Assembly: GCF_006265175.1 (NCBI RefSeq)
Contig: NZ_VDCQ01000002.1
Span: 1-64,000, forward strand
Length of the DNA stretch: 64,000 nt
Direction of reading: 5' to 3'
Origin: Paenibacillus hemerocallicola
Lineage (GTDB): Bacteria; Bacillota; Bacilli; Paenibacillales; NBRC-103111
The notes beneath the pieces were generated by a model, which did no database searches, was not told the DNA's origin, and saw only the letters and a program-made list of their open reading frames with translations. Positions 44,861-54,069 of the stretch are shown here, piece by piece; positions within the stretch are counted from its first letter, which is position 1, and every line of letters begins with the position of its first letter. Both the position numbers and the translations under genes were made by a program.

Positions 44861-46165
44861 TTACGGCTGCTGCACGGTCTCCGTCTGTTTGGCGATATCG
44901 ACCACAATCGTTTTCGTCTTCCCGCCGGAAGAAGTCACCGAATAGGTCAGTTGGGCGCTGCCCTTCCATTTGACCAGCTTGGGCACATCCGATTCGTTCC
45001 ATGAAGCGGAGAGAAACATTTCCGTTTGTTTCCCGTCCGCGGTCGTAACCGCAATTCGCCGGTTGGCGGTGTCAACTGCCGCGAGCAGCAAGCCATCCTC
45101 CGATACGAGCTGCTGGGTCGCGGTGGAAGGTATTGCCATCAAGCCGGCCATTCCCGGAGTTTCGGCCGAGCCTTTATTGGTCCCCGTCGACTTGCTTGCA
45201 TCCGCCGTCGGCGTCTGCTGTTGGCTTTTCGCTTTGTTATCATCCGATATGGACCTGTCCGCTGCGGCTCCTCCCTGCTCCGGCGAAGTCGTAGGGCTAC
45301 TGCCGTACGATTCGGACGAGGCCGGAGTTCCGCCCTCCGTCATAATCTTGTTAGGCAAGTCCGAAGCTTCGGCCCCGGCAGCGGGGTTCGAATTGGGGGT
45401 ATCGTTTTTATAGTTCAACTCGCTTCCGGCAACGGGCGCCTCGTCCGTACTTGACGATCTGTTCCCATTAGGAGTCTGGGGCGTGCCACGCTGATCGATT
45501 ACCGACTCCTTCGGGGGTGTTGTCGCCTCAGGCGGTTTTGCAGCCGAGCCGCTCCCGGAACCTGCGCCCGAGCCCCCTCCAGCGGTGTCCCCATTTGGCT
45601 GAGCACTGCGGGGTGCCTCTGATTTTTCCGCCATTTTATCGGTGGATTTTGCCGTATCCTCGACCGTGCTTTTCTGTTCGGCCGATTTCGCAGCCTCGCT
45701 CCGGCTGCCGGCCGCCGTGCTGTACATTAACGGCGCTTCGTCCGCCACCTTCGTGCCGTCCATATCGCTGATGAATACGGCCAACAGCAGACCTGCTGCA
45801 ACGATGCCTCCGGAAGCCGCAAGCGTCCATGCCGACCGAAAACGTTTCGGACGTTCCGTCGCAAGAGGAATAACGGCCGCCGAACTCCCGCCCGAATCGG
45901 CGAGTAACTTGACGGAAGAAGCTATGGGGCCTTCGCCTGCGCGATCAATTTCCGCAAGCTGGGGCAAAATGGAATCGACCAGACTGAAAGGTGGCGCCAC
46001 CTTAGGCAGGTTGGCAAGCTCTCGGGACAATTGCTGCAACCTGGAGAACATTTCCGCGCAATCCGGACACTGCTGCAAATGAGCCGTCATGGCTTCATGC
46101 TCCGAGTCGTTCAAATCTTGATCCAGATCTCTTTGCATCAGTTCCATCACCTCTTGACAATTCAT
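44861..46165 (-). CDS. Anti-sigma factor with zinc-finger (zf-HC2) domain
   Basis: 434-residue membrane protein. The N-terminal anti-sigma domain has HEAMTAHLQQCPDC (H-x3...C-x2-C zinc site, residues about 23-38). One membrane segment lies at about 114-132 (LAASGGIVAAGLLLAVFISD). The outer part is a long Ser/Gly/Pro/Thr-rich disordered region (about 140-330) and a small folded C-terminal domain (about 335-430). Such proteins hold an ECF sigma factor at the membrane until envelope stress. It overlaps the sigma gene by four bases (ATGA), showing coupling. The very long low-complexity linker is unusual for RsiW-type proteins. Confidence 0.92.
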   Translation of the reverse strand: MNCQEVMELMQRDLDQDLNDSEHEAMTAHLQQCPDCAEMFSRLQQLSRELANLPKVAPPFSLVDSILPQLAEIDRAGEGPIASSVKLLADSGGSSAAVIPLATERPKRFRSAWTLAASGGIVAAGLLLAVFISDMDGTKVADEAPLMYSTAAGSRSEAAKSAEQKSTVEDTAKSTDKMAEKSEAPRSAQPNGDTAGGGSGAGSGSGSAAKPPEATTPPKESVIDQRGTPQTPNGNRSSSTDEAPVAGSELNYKNDTPNSNPAAGAEASDLPNKIMTEGGTPASSESYGSSPTTSPEQGGAAADRSISDDNKAKSQQQTPTADASKSTGTNKGSAETPGMAGLMAIPSTATQQLVSEDGLLLAAVDTANRRIAVTTADGKQTEMFLSASWNESDVPKLVKWKGSAQLTYSVTSSGGKTKTIVVDIAKQTETVQQP

Positions 46166-46710
46166 CCCCGCACACCGCCTTTCTGATAATCTTGGAGTAA
46201 AGCTTGCAATTGCTGCCTGGCCCTGAACAAGTAAGACTTCACCGTATTGAGCGGCAGATCCAGGGAGTCGGCGATTTCATTGTACGAGAAATCCTGCAAA
46301 TATCGGAGCACGACTACTGTCCGGTGGTGCTCGGGAAGCAGATCGATCGCCTCCTGTATATCTTTGGCTACGTATGAAGACATCAGCTCGTCTTCCACGC
46401 TGTTGTCGGACGTAAACACCATGTTATGCTCTTCGATCGATACGGTCGCCTTCGTCCGCCGGAACTTGTCGATGCAGATGTTCGTGACGATACGCTGCAC
46501 CCACGTTTTGAATTGGGCCTTTTCTTCATAAGAATTTATTTTTGTATATATGCGGATCAACGCTTCTTGAGCGGCATCTTTAGCATCCTGCTCATTCCCT
46601 AGAATGTAATAGGCCGTCCTGTACACGTGGGTTTCGATTTCACGCAATAGGGTAATTAGAGCGTCGCGATCGCCCGATTGGGCAGCTTTGATCAATTGCT
46701 GCGCTACCAC
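46162..46710 (-). CDS. ECF-type RNA polymerase sigma factor (SigW-like)
   Basis: 182-residue sigma-70 family ECF factor. Region 2 has YRTAYYILGNEQDAKDAAQE and the TWVQRIVTNICIDKFRR segment. Region 4 has LPEHHRTVVVLRYLQDFSYN and LPLNTVKSYLFRARQQLQ. The start is the GTG at 46710 behind GAGGGGG. The cognate anti-sigma gene overlaps its end. An ECF-like promoter directly upstream suggests autoregulation. Confidence 0.95.
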   Translation of the reverse strand: MVAQQLIKAAQSGDRDALITLLREIETHVYRTAYYILGNEQDAKDAAQEALIRIYTKINSYEEKAQFKTWVQRIVTNICIDKFRRTKATVSIEEHNMVFTSDNSVEDELMSSYVAKDIQEAIDLLPEHHRTVVVLRYLQDFSYNEIADSLDLPLNTVKSYLFRARQQLQALLQDYQKGGVRG

Positions 46711-46736
46711 AAGGATCCCCCTCTCTTGCAACCTTT

Positions 46737-46765
46737 TAAACGGGCAATCCCGAAAAAAAGTTGCA
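46737..46765 (-). promoter_or_regulatory. Candidate ECF autoregulatory promoter
   Basis: Minus-strand TGCAAC (46760-46765), 17 bases, CGTTTA (46737-46742), close to the Bacillus ECF consensus TGAAAC-N16/17-CGTATA. It is about 27 bp upstream of the sigma start codon. Confidence 0.6.
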
Positions 46766-46983
46766 CCATAAATAAAAAATGTCCGTAAACGGTCGGTTCA
46801 ACCCGATTTTATTCGTTCAACTCATATAGAATAACAGAAAAAGAGTAAGGGGTATACTGGATATACCGTATGCCAAGGGGGCTCCCAATATTCGGACGAC
46901 CATACGGTTATTAAGAAGACGGTGCAGCTCTTCCGCCGGTTCGATGGAAAGAATCGGACGAAAAAATACGAGCCGCATAATCC

Positions 46984-47280
46984 GCATGCAACCTGGAGGC
47001 CTCTTGGTGAAACGGGTGCCACGTATTGCCGGAAATAGAGGAACTATATTCCGTTATGGTCCAGAATTCCGTTATGCGCATGATAATAACGGAATGAGCT
47101 TCCGTTATTTTGATTTTTCGGGGTGAATATGATCGCGAACCGCGGAATAGCGGAGCGGTTTTCCGTTATTTTGCACCCAACACTACTGCTCGGATCAATA
47201 GCGTACTCCAGTTCCGCTATTTGCTGGATTCTCTGTCCCGCAAGGCGCCTGCAAAAGCAGCCGGTCCTTCGCCGAACATA
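46984..47280. repeat. Palindrome island 4: copy B of the approximately 300-bp dispersed element
   Basis: Colinear with 15349-15640. Four palindromes start at 47034, 47085, 47146 and 47197; the best pairs AATAACGGAA with TTCCGTTATT around five bases. The offset to the other copy is constant within one or two bases (about 31.64 kb). It lies between the VanZ-RDD gene's 3' end and the sigma-factor promoter region. Confidence 0.85.
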
Positions 47281-47294
47281 CGAGCTGCCGTAGA

Positions 47295-47338
47295 GAAAAA
47301 AAGAACCCCTGACCCGCATTCAAGCGGTCCAAAGGTTC
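47295..47338 (-). terminator. Terminator of the VanZ-RDD gene
   Basis: Minus-strand hairpin with base GAACC / GGTTC and inner stem GGACCGC / GCGGGTC, followed by TTTTTTTCTC. Confidence 0.85.
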
Positions 47339-47373
47339 CAGTGGTTCTATTTCCACTCCCGACTCCCGAGCAA

Positions 47374-48456
47374 CTAGACGATTTCATGCTTCGTACCGCT
47401 CCACCGCTCGTAGAAAAGCGTCTTGTCCTTCCCGAACAATCGCGGCAGCACATGTACGCCGAATGATAGATTGATCAGCGCGGCGACAAAGAAGCAGGCA
47501 GCTATCGCAATCGGAGGGAGCGTCTGGACGGCTTTGCCGATCAGCATCGCGTTCGCGCCCCCGACAATCCCGTATAGCACTCCGTACCGGAGCAGCAGCT
47601 CCGTGAAGCGTACCCTCTCTCCGCGACCAGTCACCCGAATGCGAACGATATACTTGCCAAGCGTTCGACCGTTCGTAATAGACGGCACAACAATGAAATA
47701 AAGGAAGCAAATCGCCATATACACCCATAGGCTCCGATCACGCAAAAACAGGGCCAAAACCGGAAACAGCACGATTGCATCCAGCTGAAGCGCTACAAGC
47801 CGCCTAGTAAAGCCGACCTGCTTGGCCTTCAGATCAACCTGCTCGTCAAGCCGTTCCGCGTGCGGTAGCAGCTTCATGAACAGCGGTGCGGCGACGTAAC
47901 CTAGCGTCCCCCCGAGCGTGTTCAACAGCAGGTCGTCTATATCGAACAACCGGTAAGGACAATCATAGATGCCGTACAACCCGGTGACCTGGGTGATTTC
48001 GAAAAACATCGATAGGCCGAATGCGGCCATAACCGCAGCAAGGATACCGAAACGGAAATAGTAGCGGAAATAGGCGCCGAGCGGAACCAGGAGCAGCACA
48101 TTGAAAGCCGCCTGCAAAAAAGCCCGTTCCTTGAACAGCAGTACGTAAGTGGCCGGTTCGCCGGGCACGACCCGCGTTTCCTTCAGGAAATCCTTCACAA
48201 ATTGGAACGGCATAAAGGACGCGAACGATTCCCGCAGTCCCGTGCACGTATTCCGCGACACCGGAAGCGGCAAAATGACCAAGTACAGAGCGGTCAGCAA
48301 ATAGAGCAGCAGCGAATAAATGACAAGCACGCGAACTTTGTTGATATATCCGTATTTGCGATATTGTACGATCAGAAAAGGCAGTGTGAACAAAAAAGCG
48401 AGAATCGGAAACGTCAAAAACGCATAGCGGATCGGGAGCAAGTAAGCTTCGATCAT
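47374..48456 (-). CDS. VanZ-RDD fusion membrane protein
   Basis: About 360-residue polytopic membrane protein. The N-terminal half is a VanZ-like domain (VILPLPVSRN, NVLLLVPLGAYFRYYFRFGI, FFEITQVTGLYGIYDCPYRL, FDIDDLLLNTLGGTLGY). The C-terminal half is an RDD domain (RRLVALQLDAIVLFPVLALF, and GRTLGKYIVRIRVTGRGE). VanZ confers low-level teicoplanin resistance in Tn1546; chromosomal homologues are of unknown function. The start is uncertain: ATG at 48456 matches the usual N-terminus, but ATG at 48495 has a better-placed GGGAG. It is downstream of the nan operon with its own terminator. Confidence 0.85.
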   Translation of the reverse strand: MIEAYLLPIRYAFLTFPILAFLFTLPFLIVQYRKYGYINKVRVLVIYSLLLYLLTALYLVILPLPVSRNTCTGLRESFASFMPFQFVKDFLKETRVVPGEPATYVLLFKERAFLQAAFNVLLLVPLGAYFRYYFRFGILAAVMAAFGLSMFFEITQVTGLYGIYDCPYRLFDIDDLLLNTLGGTLGYVAAPLFMKLLPHAERLDEQVDLKAKQVGFTRRLVALQLDAIVLFPVLALFLRDRSLWVYMAICFLYFIVVPSITNGRTLGKYIVRIRVTGRGERVRFTELLLRYGVLYGIVGGANAMLIGKAVQTLPPIAIAACFFVAALINLSFGVHVLPRLFGKDKTLFYERWSGTKHEIV

Positions 48457-48527
48457 AACGGCGGAACCCCCATTGCCCAAACTTTGAGCTTCCATTATAA
48501 CTCCCGGGCTGTCCGATATCCATCTTT

Positions 48528-49399
48528 TCAGCTTACAAACCTTACGATATTGTCATGCAGCGAATCCGTCCCGTAACGATCGTCTTCATCCTTGCCGTTT
48601 TTTACTTGGCCACCCATCCCGTTATTCGTATTGTTTCCCGATTCTTTCACATAGAAAACGCCACCCGTGCCGCCATCGATCTGACGATACGTAGAACCGA
48701 CATCGGCGGTCACTACCCCTTCGGGCGAGCCTTGCCCGATCGAATCGATCCGGTCGCCCGCTCCGTTCACGTGGAAATGTCTTACGCTTCTGGAACCGCT
48801 TCCAACCAACACCGGCGTCGTATTCCCGAACGTAAATACGCCGTCCACTTGAATGTCCGCCGTTGCGTCCGGCGTACGAACGATACCGCCCAGAACGATG
48901 GAGGAGCTGAATGTAACATTGCGAACCAAAGCTTTATGAGAGGGGCCTACGAACGCAAACGGACTGTAATTGCCCGCTTCGGAGCAGGCGTCGATAAATG
49001 AAATGTTCTCAAACACCGCATTCGTCACGATTCCGTCCCGGATATCGATGCCATGCTTCTTGCAGTTTTTCAAGACGATGTCGCGAAATATGCCGTTCGT
49101 ATGGTTTCCTCTCAGCTTGATGAAGTTGTCCGGGTTTCTCGACGGCGTCGTCTGAATATCCCCTGCAATGATTACATCTGAAATTTGAAGTCTCCGACGC
49201 AAGCACAAGGGTCTCCCCTCGCCGCTTCCGCACGGATCGTATGCATCTGTCCTCCCGAGACGACCGCCGCTCCCGTCACCCCCAGTGAGGCAAGCATCGC
49301 TCTCCGGCTAATCCGTACGTTTGATCCGGTTTGCTCCCGCTTCACGCTTTTCGTTTCGTTTTCGGCAAGCGGCTCATTCTCGTATCGTTCGTTTTCCAT
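48528..49399 (-). pseudogene. Remnant of a Tat-exported beta-helix protein
   Basis: Two overlapping frames. The first (49172-49399) starts with a twin-arginine signal (ISRRAMLASLGVTGAAVVSG) and stops 75 codons in. The second frame (48528-about 49205) encodes a parallel beta-helix C-terminus (DVIIAGDIQTTPSRNPDNFI, GNHTNGIFRDIVLKNCKKHG). The junction near 49200 skips the middle of the protein and shifts frame, so a large internal deletion is likely. An intact relative would be a secreted glycan-active beta-helix enzyme. It follows nagA by 28 bp. Confidence 0.8.
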
Positions 49400-49426
49400 T
49401 GCCAATCCCTCCATGACCGGTATAGG

Positions 49427-50668
49427 TTACTGTCCCTGCCGACTTTCACTCTCATTGGGCCGCCGAATCTCATAGCCCCGAATCCACACTCGCTGCAGCT
49501 CCAGTTCGTTGGAGAGCAGCAGCACGTCGCCCTGCAGACCCGGTTTCAGCCGACCCGTCATCTCCTCGAGTCCGAGCAGCTTGGCCGGATTGAAGCTGGC
49601 GAGACGGCTGGCCTGACCCACGGTAAGACCGATCGTCCGTACCATATAGCGGAACGCGTCGATCATCGTAAGCGTAGATCCGGCCAACGCTCCCCCTTTC
49701 TCCAACCGCGCGATTCCGTCCTTGACCACAACGTCCAGTCCGCTAACCTTGTACGCGCCGTCGCCGAGACCGGCCGCGGATATGGCGTCTGTGACCAGAA
49801 GCAAATTATCGTGCCGCTTTACATCCGCGAGAAGCGATATGCATGCGGGATGTACATGGTGTCCGTCGCAAATGATTTCCGCCGAAATATGGGGGTCGGT
49901 CAAGACAGCCCCGACTGTTCCCGGCTTCCGATGGTGCAAGCCGGTCATCGCGTTGAAGACATGCGCCGCGTGGCGCAAGCCGTTCTCGACAGCGAGCCGG
50001 ATTTCTTCGTAGGAGGCATCCGTATGCGCGCATGCCGCAATAATTCCTTCGGCGGTCAACGTACGGATCAGCTCGAGCGCGCCGTCCCGCTCCGGCGCCA
50101 AACTAAGCATGCGGATCAGCCCGGGATAACGGGTGTTCCATTCGCTAATCCATTCCGGTTTCGGCTCCACGATAAAGTCGGGATTTTGCGCACCCGGCCA
50201 TTTCGGGGACAGGAACGGCCCCTCCATATGAACGCCAAGAAGCTGCGCATATGGCATTCTACCTTGCCGATAAACGGATACCGCTTCCATTACGGCGCTT
50301 TTCCTCTCCCGGGACGACGACAGTGTAGTAGCCAGCATCGCCGTCGTCCCATGGGCGCTATGGAACCGCGTAATGGCGTCGTAGGCCGATTCGCCGGCTT
50401 CCATAAAATCGTACCCGCCCCCTCCATGAACATGAACGTCGATAAATCCGGGGATCAGCCATCCCCCGAGAGCGTCCAATCGGACCTCTACGCTGTCGAC
50501 AACCGTTTGGGAAAGCTTCTCCGCCGGACCAGCGAAGCTTATTCTCCCGCCTTGGAGAATAAGCGCATCCGCCCCTTCTTCCGTTCCTATTACTTTTCCG
50601 TTGTAGATCAATACGCTCGGATGATTCGGCCCATCTTGGATATCGGGATTGTCTTGATTTCGGAGCAT
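49427..50668 (-). CDS. nagA: N-acetylglucosamine-6-phosphate deacetylase
   Basis: 413-residue amidohydrolase converting GlcNAc-6-P to glucosamine-6-P. Metal and catalytic motifs: GFIDVHVHGGGGYDF, LGVHMEGPFLSP (Glu ligand), HVFNAMTGLHHR, ICDGHHVHPA and LLVTDAISAAG (catalytic Asp). The ATG lies behind GGGAGGAAGG. It completes conversion of sialic acid via ManNAc-6-P and GlcNAc-6-P begun by upstream genes; nagB is not in the window. A 13-residue N-terminal extension precedes the usual start region. Confidence 0.95.
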   Translation of the reverse strand: MLRNQDNPDIQDGPNHPSVLIYNGKVIGTEEGADALILQGGRISFAGPAEKLSQTVVDSVEVRLDALGGWLIPGFIDVHVHGGGGYDFMEAGESAYDAITRFHSAHGTTAMLATTLSSSRERKSAVMEAVSVYRQGRMPYAQLLGVHMEGPFLSPKWPGAQNPDFIVEPKPEWISEWNTRYPGLIRMLSLAPERDGALELIRTLTAEGIIAACAHTDASYEEIRLAVENGLRHAAHVFNAMTGLHHRKPGTVGAVLTDPHISAEIICDGHHVHPACISLLADVKRHDNLLLVTDAISAAGLGDGAYKVSGLDVVVKDGIARLEKGGALAGSTLTMIDAFRYMVRTIGLTVGQASRLASFNPAKLLGLEEMTGRLKPGLQGDVLLLSNELELQRVWIRGYEIRRPNESESRQGQ

Positions 50669-50687
50669 AGCCGCGCCCTTCCTCCCC

Positions 50688-51731
50688 TCATTGAAGCAGC
50701 TTTTGCAGCACGGGAGTCAGACCGTCAGCCATCCGCATGAAGCCCAGATCGGTCGGGTGAACGCCGTCAACCGTACACTCGTGAAAATTCGCGCCGAGCA
50801 GTCCGGAGCCGTCGTAAAAATAAATATTGCGATCTCCCTGCCTGTTCAACCGCTCGACCGTCTCTCTTTGAAATCGTTGCATACGCAGCCGTTTTTCCAG
50901 CAATGCGTCGTCAAACAGCTCGCGCGCGTAACGGATTTTGGAAAGCACCAAAATCGGAACATCGGGATGAACGTCCCGGTAAATCCGGATAAACTCCGGC
51001 AGCGTTTTCTCCATATGCTCCGGGCTGGGGCAATTGGCCTCATAATCCAGCACGAGGCAGGCAGGCCCGGAAATATCGCTGACGAGCTTTGCCAGTTCCG
51101 GCTCCCCGCGTCCGCTTCCGGAAAAGCCCAAGTTAATAAACTCCAGCGGAATTCTCCGGCTGAGAATATTCGTATAGGACATCCCCGGACGCGCTGCGCT
51201 TGCACCCTGCGTAATGGAGGTCCCATAGACGATTACGCGCTTATCGCTGGCATATTTCCCCGGCTCCGAGACGTCCGCATCCGGATCCAGCCCGATTTGC
51301 ACCTCCTCCACCCCTTGATACAAAGGAAAATAAAGGGTTACGGCGCGAGGCTGTCGTTCCATTTTTTCATACATGACCATTTCGTAATCCCGCTTCGTGT
51401 GATCGTATCGGGTCGTACTATGAAACAAGCGTTGATCCTCGATATCGATATAGCAGTCGAAGCCGCACTGACTCGTGGCGGGCATATTGTTCAAATCGGC
51501 CAAGCCGCTTAACTTTACTTTGACGGCAAGGAGCGATGAATCGGTACGGAACCGGATTTGCCCGCCCGACGTACAATTCGCGAATTTATCTACAACCGGG
51601 GGAATGGGTAAGCGCGGAGCTTGGGGCAATCTGCGATATTTGCCCTCCACCCCGTACCAGGCGAAGCCGCTGACACGAAAGGGCGGGTTAGCCGGGGAAA
51701 GCCATGCTACGGCTATCTCGGGAGCGCTCAT
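50688..51731 (-). CDS. SGNH/GDSL hydrolase, possible sialate O-acetylesterase
   Basis: 347-residue cytosolic protein. The N-terminal 165 residues form a beta-sandwich that precedes SGNH domains in this subfamily. The hydrolase domain has VIVYGTSITQGASAARPG (Ser nucleophile), NLGFSGSGRGEP (Gly block), and DGVHPTDLGFMRMADG (Asp/His). In a sialic-acid operon a role in removing O-acetyl groups, analogous to NanS, is a reasonable inference but not shown by sequence. Its start overlaps the stop of the binding-protein gene by four bases, implying coupling. Confidence 0.85.
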   Translation of the reverse strand: MSAPEIAVAWLSPANPPFRVSGFAWYGVEGKYRRLPQAPRLPIPPVVDKFANCTSGGQIRFRTDSSLLAVKVKLSGLADLNNMPATSQCGFDCYIDIEDQRLFHSTTRYDHTKRDYEMVMYEKMERQPRAVTLYFPLYQGVEEVQIGLDPDADVSEPGKYASDKRVIVYGTSITQGASAARPGMSYTNILSRRIPLEFINLGFSGSGRGEPELAKLVSDISGPACLVLDYEANCPSPEHMEKTLPEFIRIYRDVHPDVPILVLSKIRYARELFDDALLEKRLRMQRFQRETVERLNRQGDRNIYFYDGSGLLGANFHECTVDGVHPTDLGFMRMADGLTPVLQKLLQ

Positions 51732-53062
51732 TTCTTCATCTCCTGCTCGATCAGTTTGTCCACGCGCTCGGCAGCTTCCCTTAAAGCGGTATTGATGTCC
51801 TTCCCGGCGCTGAAGGCGTTAAGCGCGTTGTTCATCTCGCTGTTTGCATTGGCCGTGAATGGAGACGCCAACGACATCGGAGCATACGATTGGATGAGCG
51901 CCTGAACATTTTTGCCTTGGATGCCCGGCAAATTCGCTCCGAAGCTCTGCATAGCCTTCTTAGAATCTTTCAGAACCGGGACGAATGCCAAATTTCCGGC
52001 CATCCATTCCTGATACTCCTCCGACGTAATATAGGATAGAACCTGGAAAGCCGCGTCCCGCTGCGCGCTTCTGTTCGTAATATACATATAATCGGGACCG
52101 GCCTGCAGGCTGACGCCCGGCTTCTCTTTAAGCGTAGGGATCGTCGCGATATCCCAATTTTTAAGCGCTTCCGCGGCTCGGGTCACGTAACCTCCCGTAT
52201 GGATCATCATCGCCACGGTCTGATCTTTCAGAAATTGATCCGCTTGCTCGATGTATTTGTTGTTCGGCAGCTCCATGCCGGGAATTTTATAGAAGCGGGC
52301 AATATTCGTGAACGACTGCACAAATGCGTCTGCCGTAAACATCGCCTTATTCGTTTTCGGATCGAAATACGGTGCGGACAGCTGATTGCTGCGAATGACG
52401 GAGGCGAATCCGAAGGCGATGCCCTTGTACTGGATGCCGCCATCGGTGCGGGTCATTCTTCGCGCGAGCTCGTACACTTCGTCCCATGTCATGCCGTCGC
52501 GGGGGTACGGAACGCCGAATTTGTCGAACAAATCCTTGTTGTACAAAAACGTCATGGCGCCTGGCGTATAAGGCAATCCGTAAATGCCTCCGTTCGCCAT
52601 CCTCCTCTGGATCTCGATAAGGGAGGGCTCGATTTTCGTCAAATCGTAATTGTACTTCTTGATCAGATCGCTGATATCGCTTTCCAGCCCCATCCCCGTC
52701 AAATACGTACCGGTCGTATTCAGGGAGACGATCATAATATCGATGGGCTGCTTGCTGCCGAGCAGAGCCGCGTAATTGTCCGACTGCCTCGGTATGAATG
52801 TCAGCTTATACTGCGGAAACTTTTTCTGCAGCCGGTCTCCGAATCGCGACATGAATATTTCCTCCGTACCCGAAGGGGGATATAGGAAGACGAGCTCCAG
52901 CTTGCTGTTCGCCACGCGTGCGGCTTCCTCCTCGGGCGATAAAACCGTCTCTTTCTCGACGGCCCCTTTATCCGCGTTTTTCGCTGCGCCACCTCCGCAA
53001 GCCGATAACACAAACACAAGGCATACGAATAAGAGAACAAGCAACCCTTTCCTTTCGGCCAT
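51728..53062 (-). CDS. Extracellular solute-binding lipoprotein of the nan operon
   Basis: 444-residue family 1 binding protein. The lipobox FVLSACG puts Cys at residue 22. Segments such as MTFLYNKDLFDKFGVPYPRD and the C-terminal ALREAAERVDKLIEQEMKK are near those of the 37.3 kb protein. By position it should bind sialic acid or sialylated glycans. No permease or ATPase genes are in the operon, so partner membrane components must be encoded elsewhere. ATG after GAGGAGG; the upstream extension overlaps the kinase gene and is rejected. Confidence 0.93.
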   Translation of the reverse strand: MAERKGLLVLLFVCLVFVLSACGGGAAKNADKGAVEKETVLSPEEEAARVANSKLELVFLYPPSGTEEIFMSRFGDRLQKKFPQYKLTFIPRQSDNYAALLGSKQPIDIMIVSLNTTGTYLTGMGLESDISDLIKKYNYDLTKIEPSLIEIQRRMANGGIYGLPYTPGAMTFLYNKDLFDKFGVPYPRDGMTWDEVYELARRMTRTDGGIQYKGIAFGFASVIRSNQLSAPYFDPKTNKAMFTADAFVQSFTNIARFYKIPGMELPNNKYIEQADQFLKDQTVAMMIHTGGYVTRAAEALKNWDIATIPTLKEKPGVSLQAGPDYMYITNRSAQRDAAFQVLSYITSEEYQEWMAGNLAFVPVLKDSKKAMQSFGANLPGIQGKNVQALIQSYAPMSLASPFTANANSEMNNALNAFSAGKDINTALREAAERVDKLIEQEMKK

Positions 53063-53109
53063 ATCTATTGCCTCCTCTTTGAAGTTGTACGGTAATGCGC
53101 TTCTTCCGA

Positions 53110-54069
53110 TCACTCCCGCGGCATCGAGTAAAACCATCCCTGCGCCGCCGCTCCGATGACTCCCGAGCCGGCTCCCATGGATGCCGGAAGAAGCTCCACT
53201 TCCTTCCACATTGCGGAGGCGGTCGTCTTCCGAACGTGTTCGGACACTCTGTTCATTAGCCTATCACCGCTCGAGGCAACGCCTCCTCCGATAAACACGG
53301 CTTGCGGATTAAACGTATGAATCATGCCGCTTATGCCCGCGCTTAAAGCCCGGATCGCGATATCCATAATTTCCTCCGCCCACTGCTCGCCTTGATGCCA
53401 AGCGGCCATCACGCCCCGCGAATCGATGTCCCGCACCGTGCCTTCAAGGCTCGAGCTTCGTTCCCGGGCCATTCTTGCGATGCCCGTTCCCGAGGCGTAC
53501 AATTCCAGGCAGCCGAAATTTCCGCATGGGCATCTCGGACCGTTGAAATCGACGGAAATATGCCCGAGCTCGCCCGCGCCGCCGTATACTCCGCGAAGGA
53601 GCCTGCCCGATTGGACGATCGCGCCTCCGACACCGGTGCCAAGCGCCAAGCATATAAAATGCTCCAGCGTTCGCCCTTTGCCGAATTGCTTCTCGGCTAT
53701 GCCGATCACATTAACGTCATTATCCAAGTAGACGGGATAAGGAAAACGCTCCTCCACGAGCCGCTTGATGGGAGTGCCGATCCAGCCGGGAATGCCGTCC
53801 AGCGCGTGCGCAACCTCCCCGCTCCGGTAATGAATTTGTCCCGCGCTGCCGATGCCGATGCCGGCGATCGGAGGCGGTTCCGCCAACCGGCCATGCCCTT
53901 CGAGCATCCTCGCGATTCCCGAAGCGACCGTATCCATTACGGCCTTCGCTCCGCGCTCGCCCCGGGTCGGCACGATATCCTGGCAGCGGATTTGCCCATT
54001 GTTATCCACAACGGCAAAATGTATTTTGGTACCTCCGATGTCGACTCCTATGGCCGCTTCATCTCTCAC
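53110..54069 (-). CDS. nanK: ROK family sugar kinase, probable N-acetylmannosamine kinase
   Basis: 319-residue ROK kinase. ATP-binding AIGVDIGGTKIHFAVVD at the N-terminus, catalytic PVYLDNDVNVIG (Asp), LALGTGVGGAIV, and the ROK zinc motif CPCGNFGCLELYASG. Placement directly after nanE and before nagA supports phosphorylation of ManNAc, though glucose kinase activity cannot be excluded. It overlaps nanE by 11 bp. Confidence 0.88.
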   Translation of the reverse strand: MRDEAAIGVDIGGTKIHFAVVDNNGQIRCQDIVPTRGERGAKAVMDTVASGIARMLEGHGRLAEPPPIAGIGIGSAGQIHYRSGEVAHALDGIPGWIGTPIKRLVEERFPYPVYLDNDVNVIGIAEKQFGKGRTLEHFICLALGTGVGGAIVQSGRLLRGVYGGAGELGHISVDFNGPRCPCGNFGCLELYASGTGIARMARERSSSLEGTVRDIDSRGVMAAWHQGEQWAEEIMDIAIRALSAGISGMIHTFNPQAVFIGGGVASSGDRLMNRVSEHVRKTTASAMWKEVELLPASMGAGSGVIGAAAQGWFYSMPRE

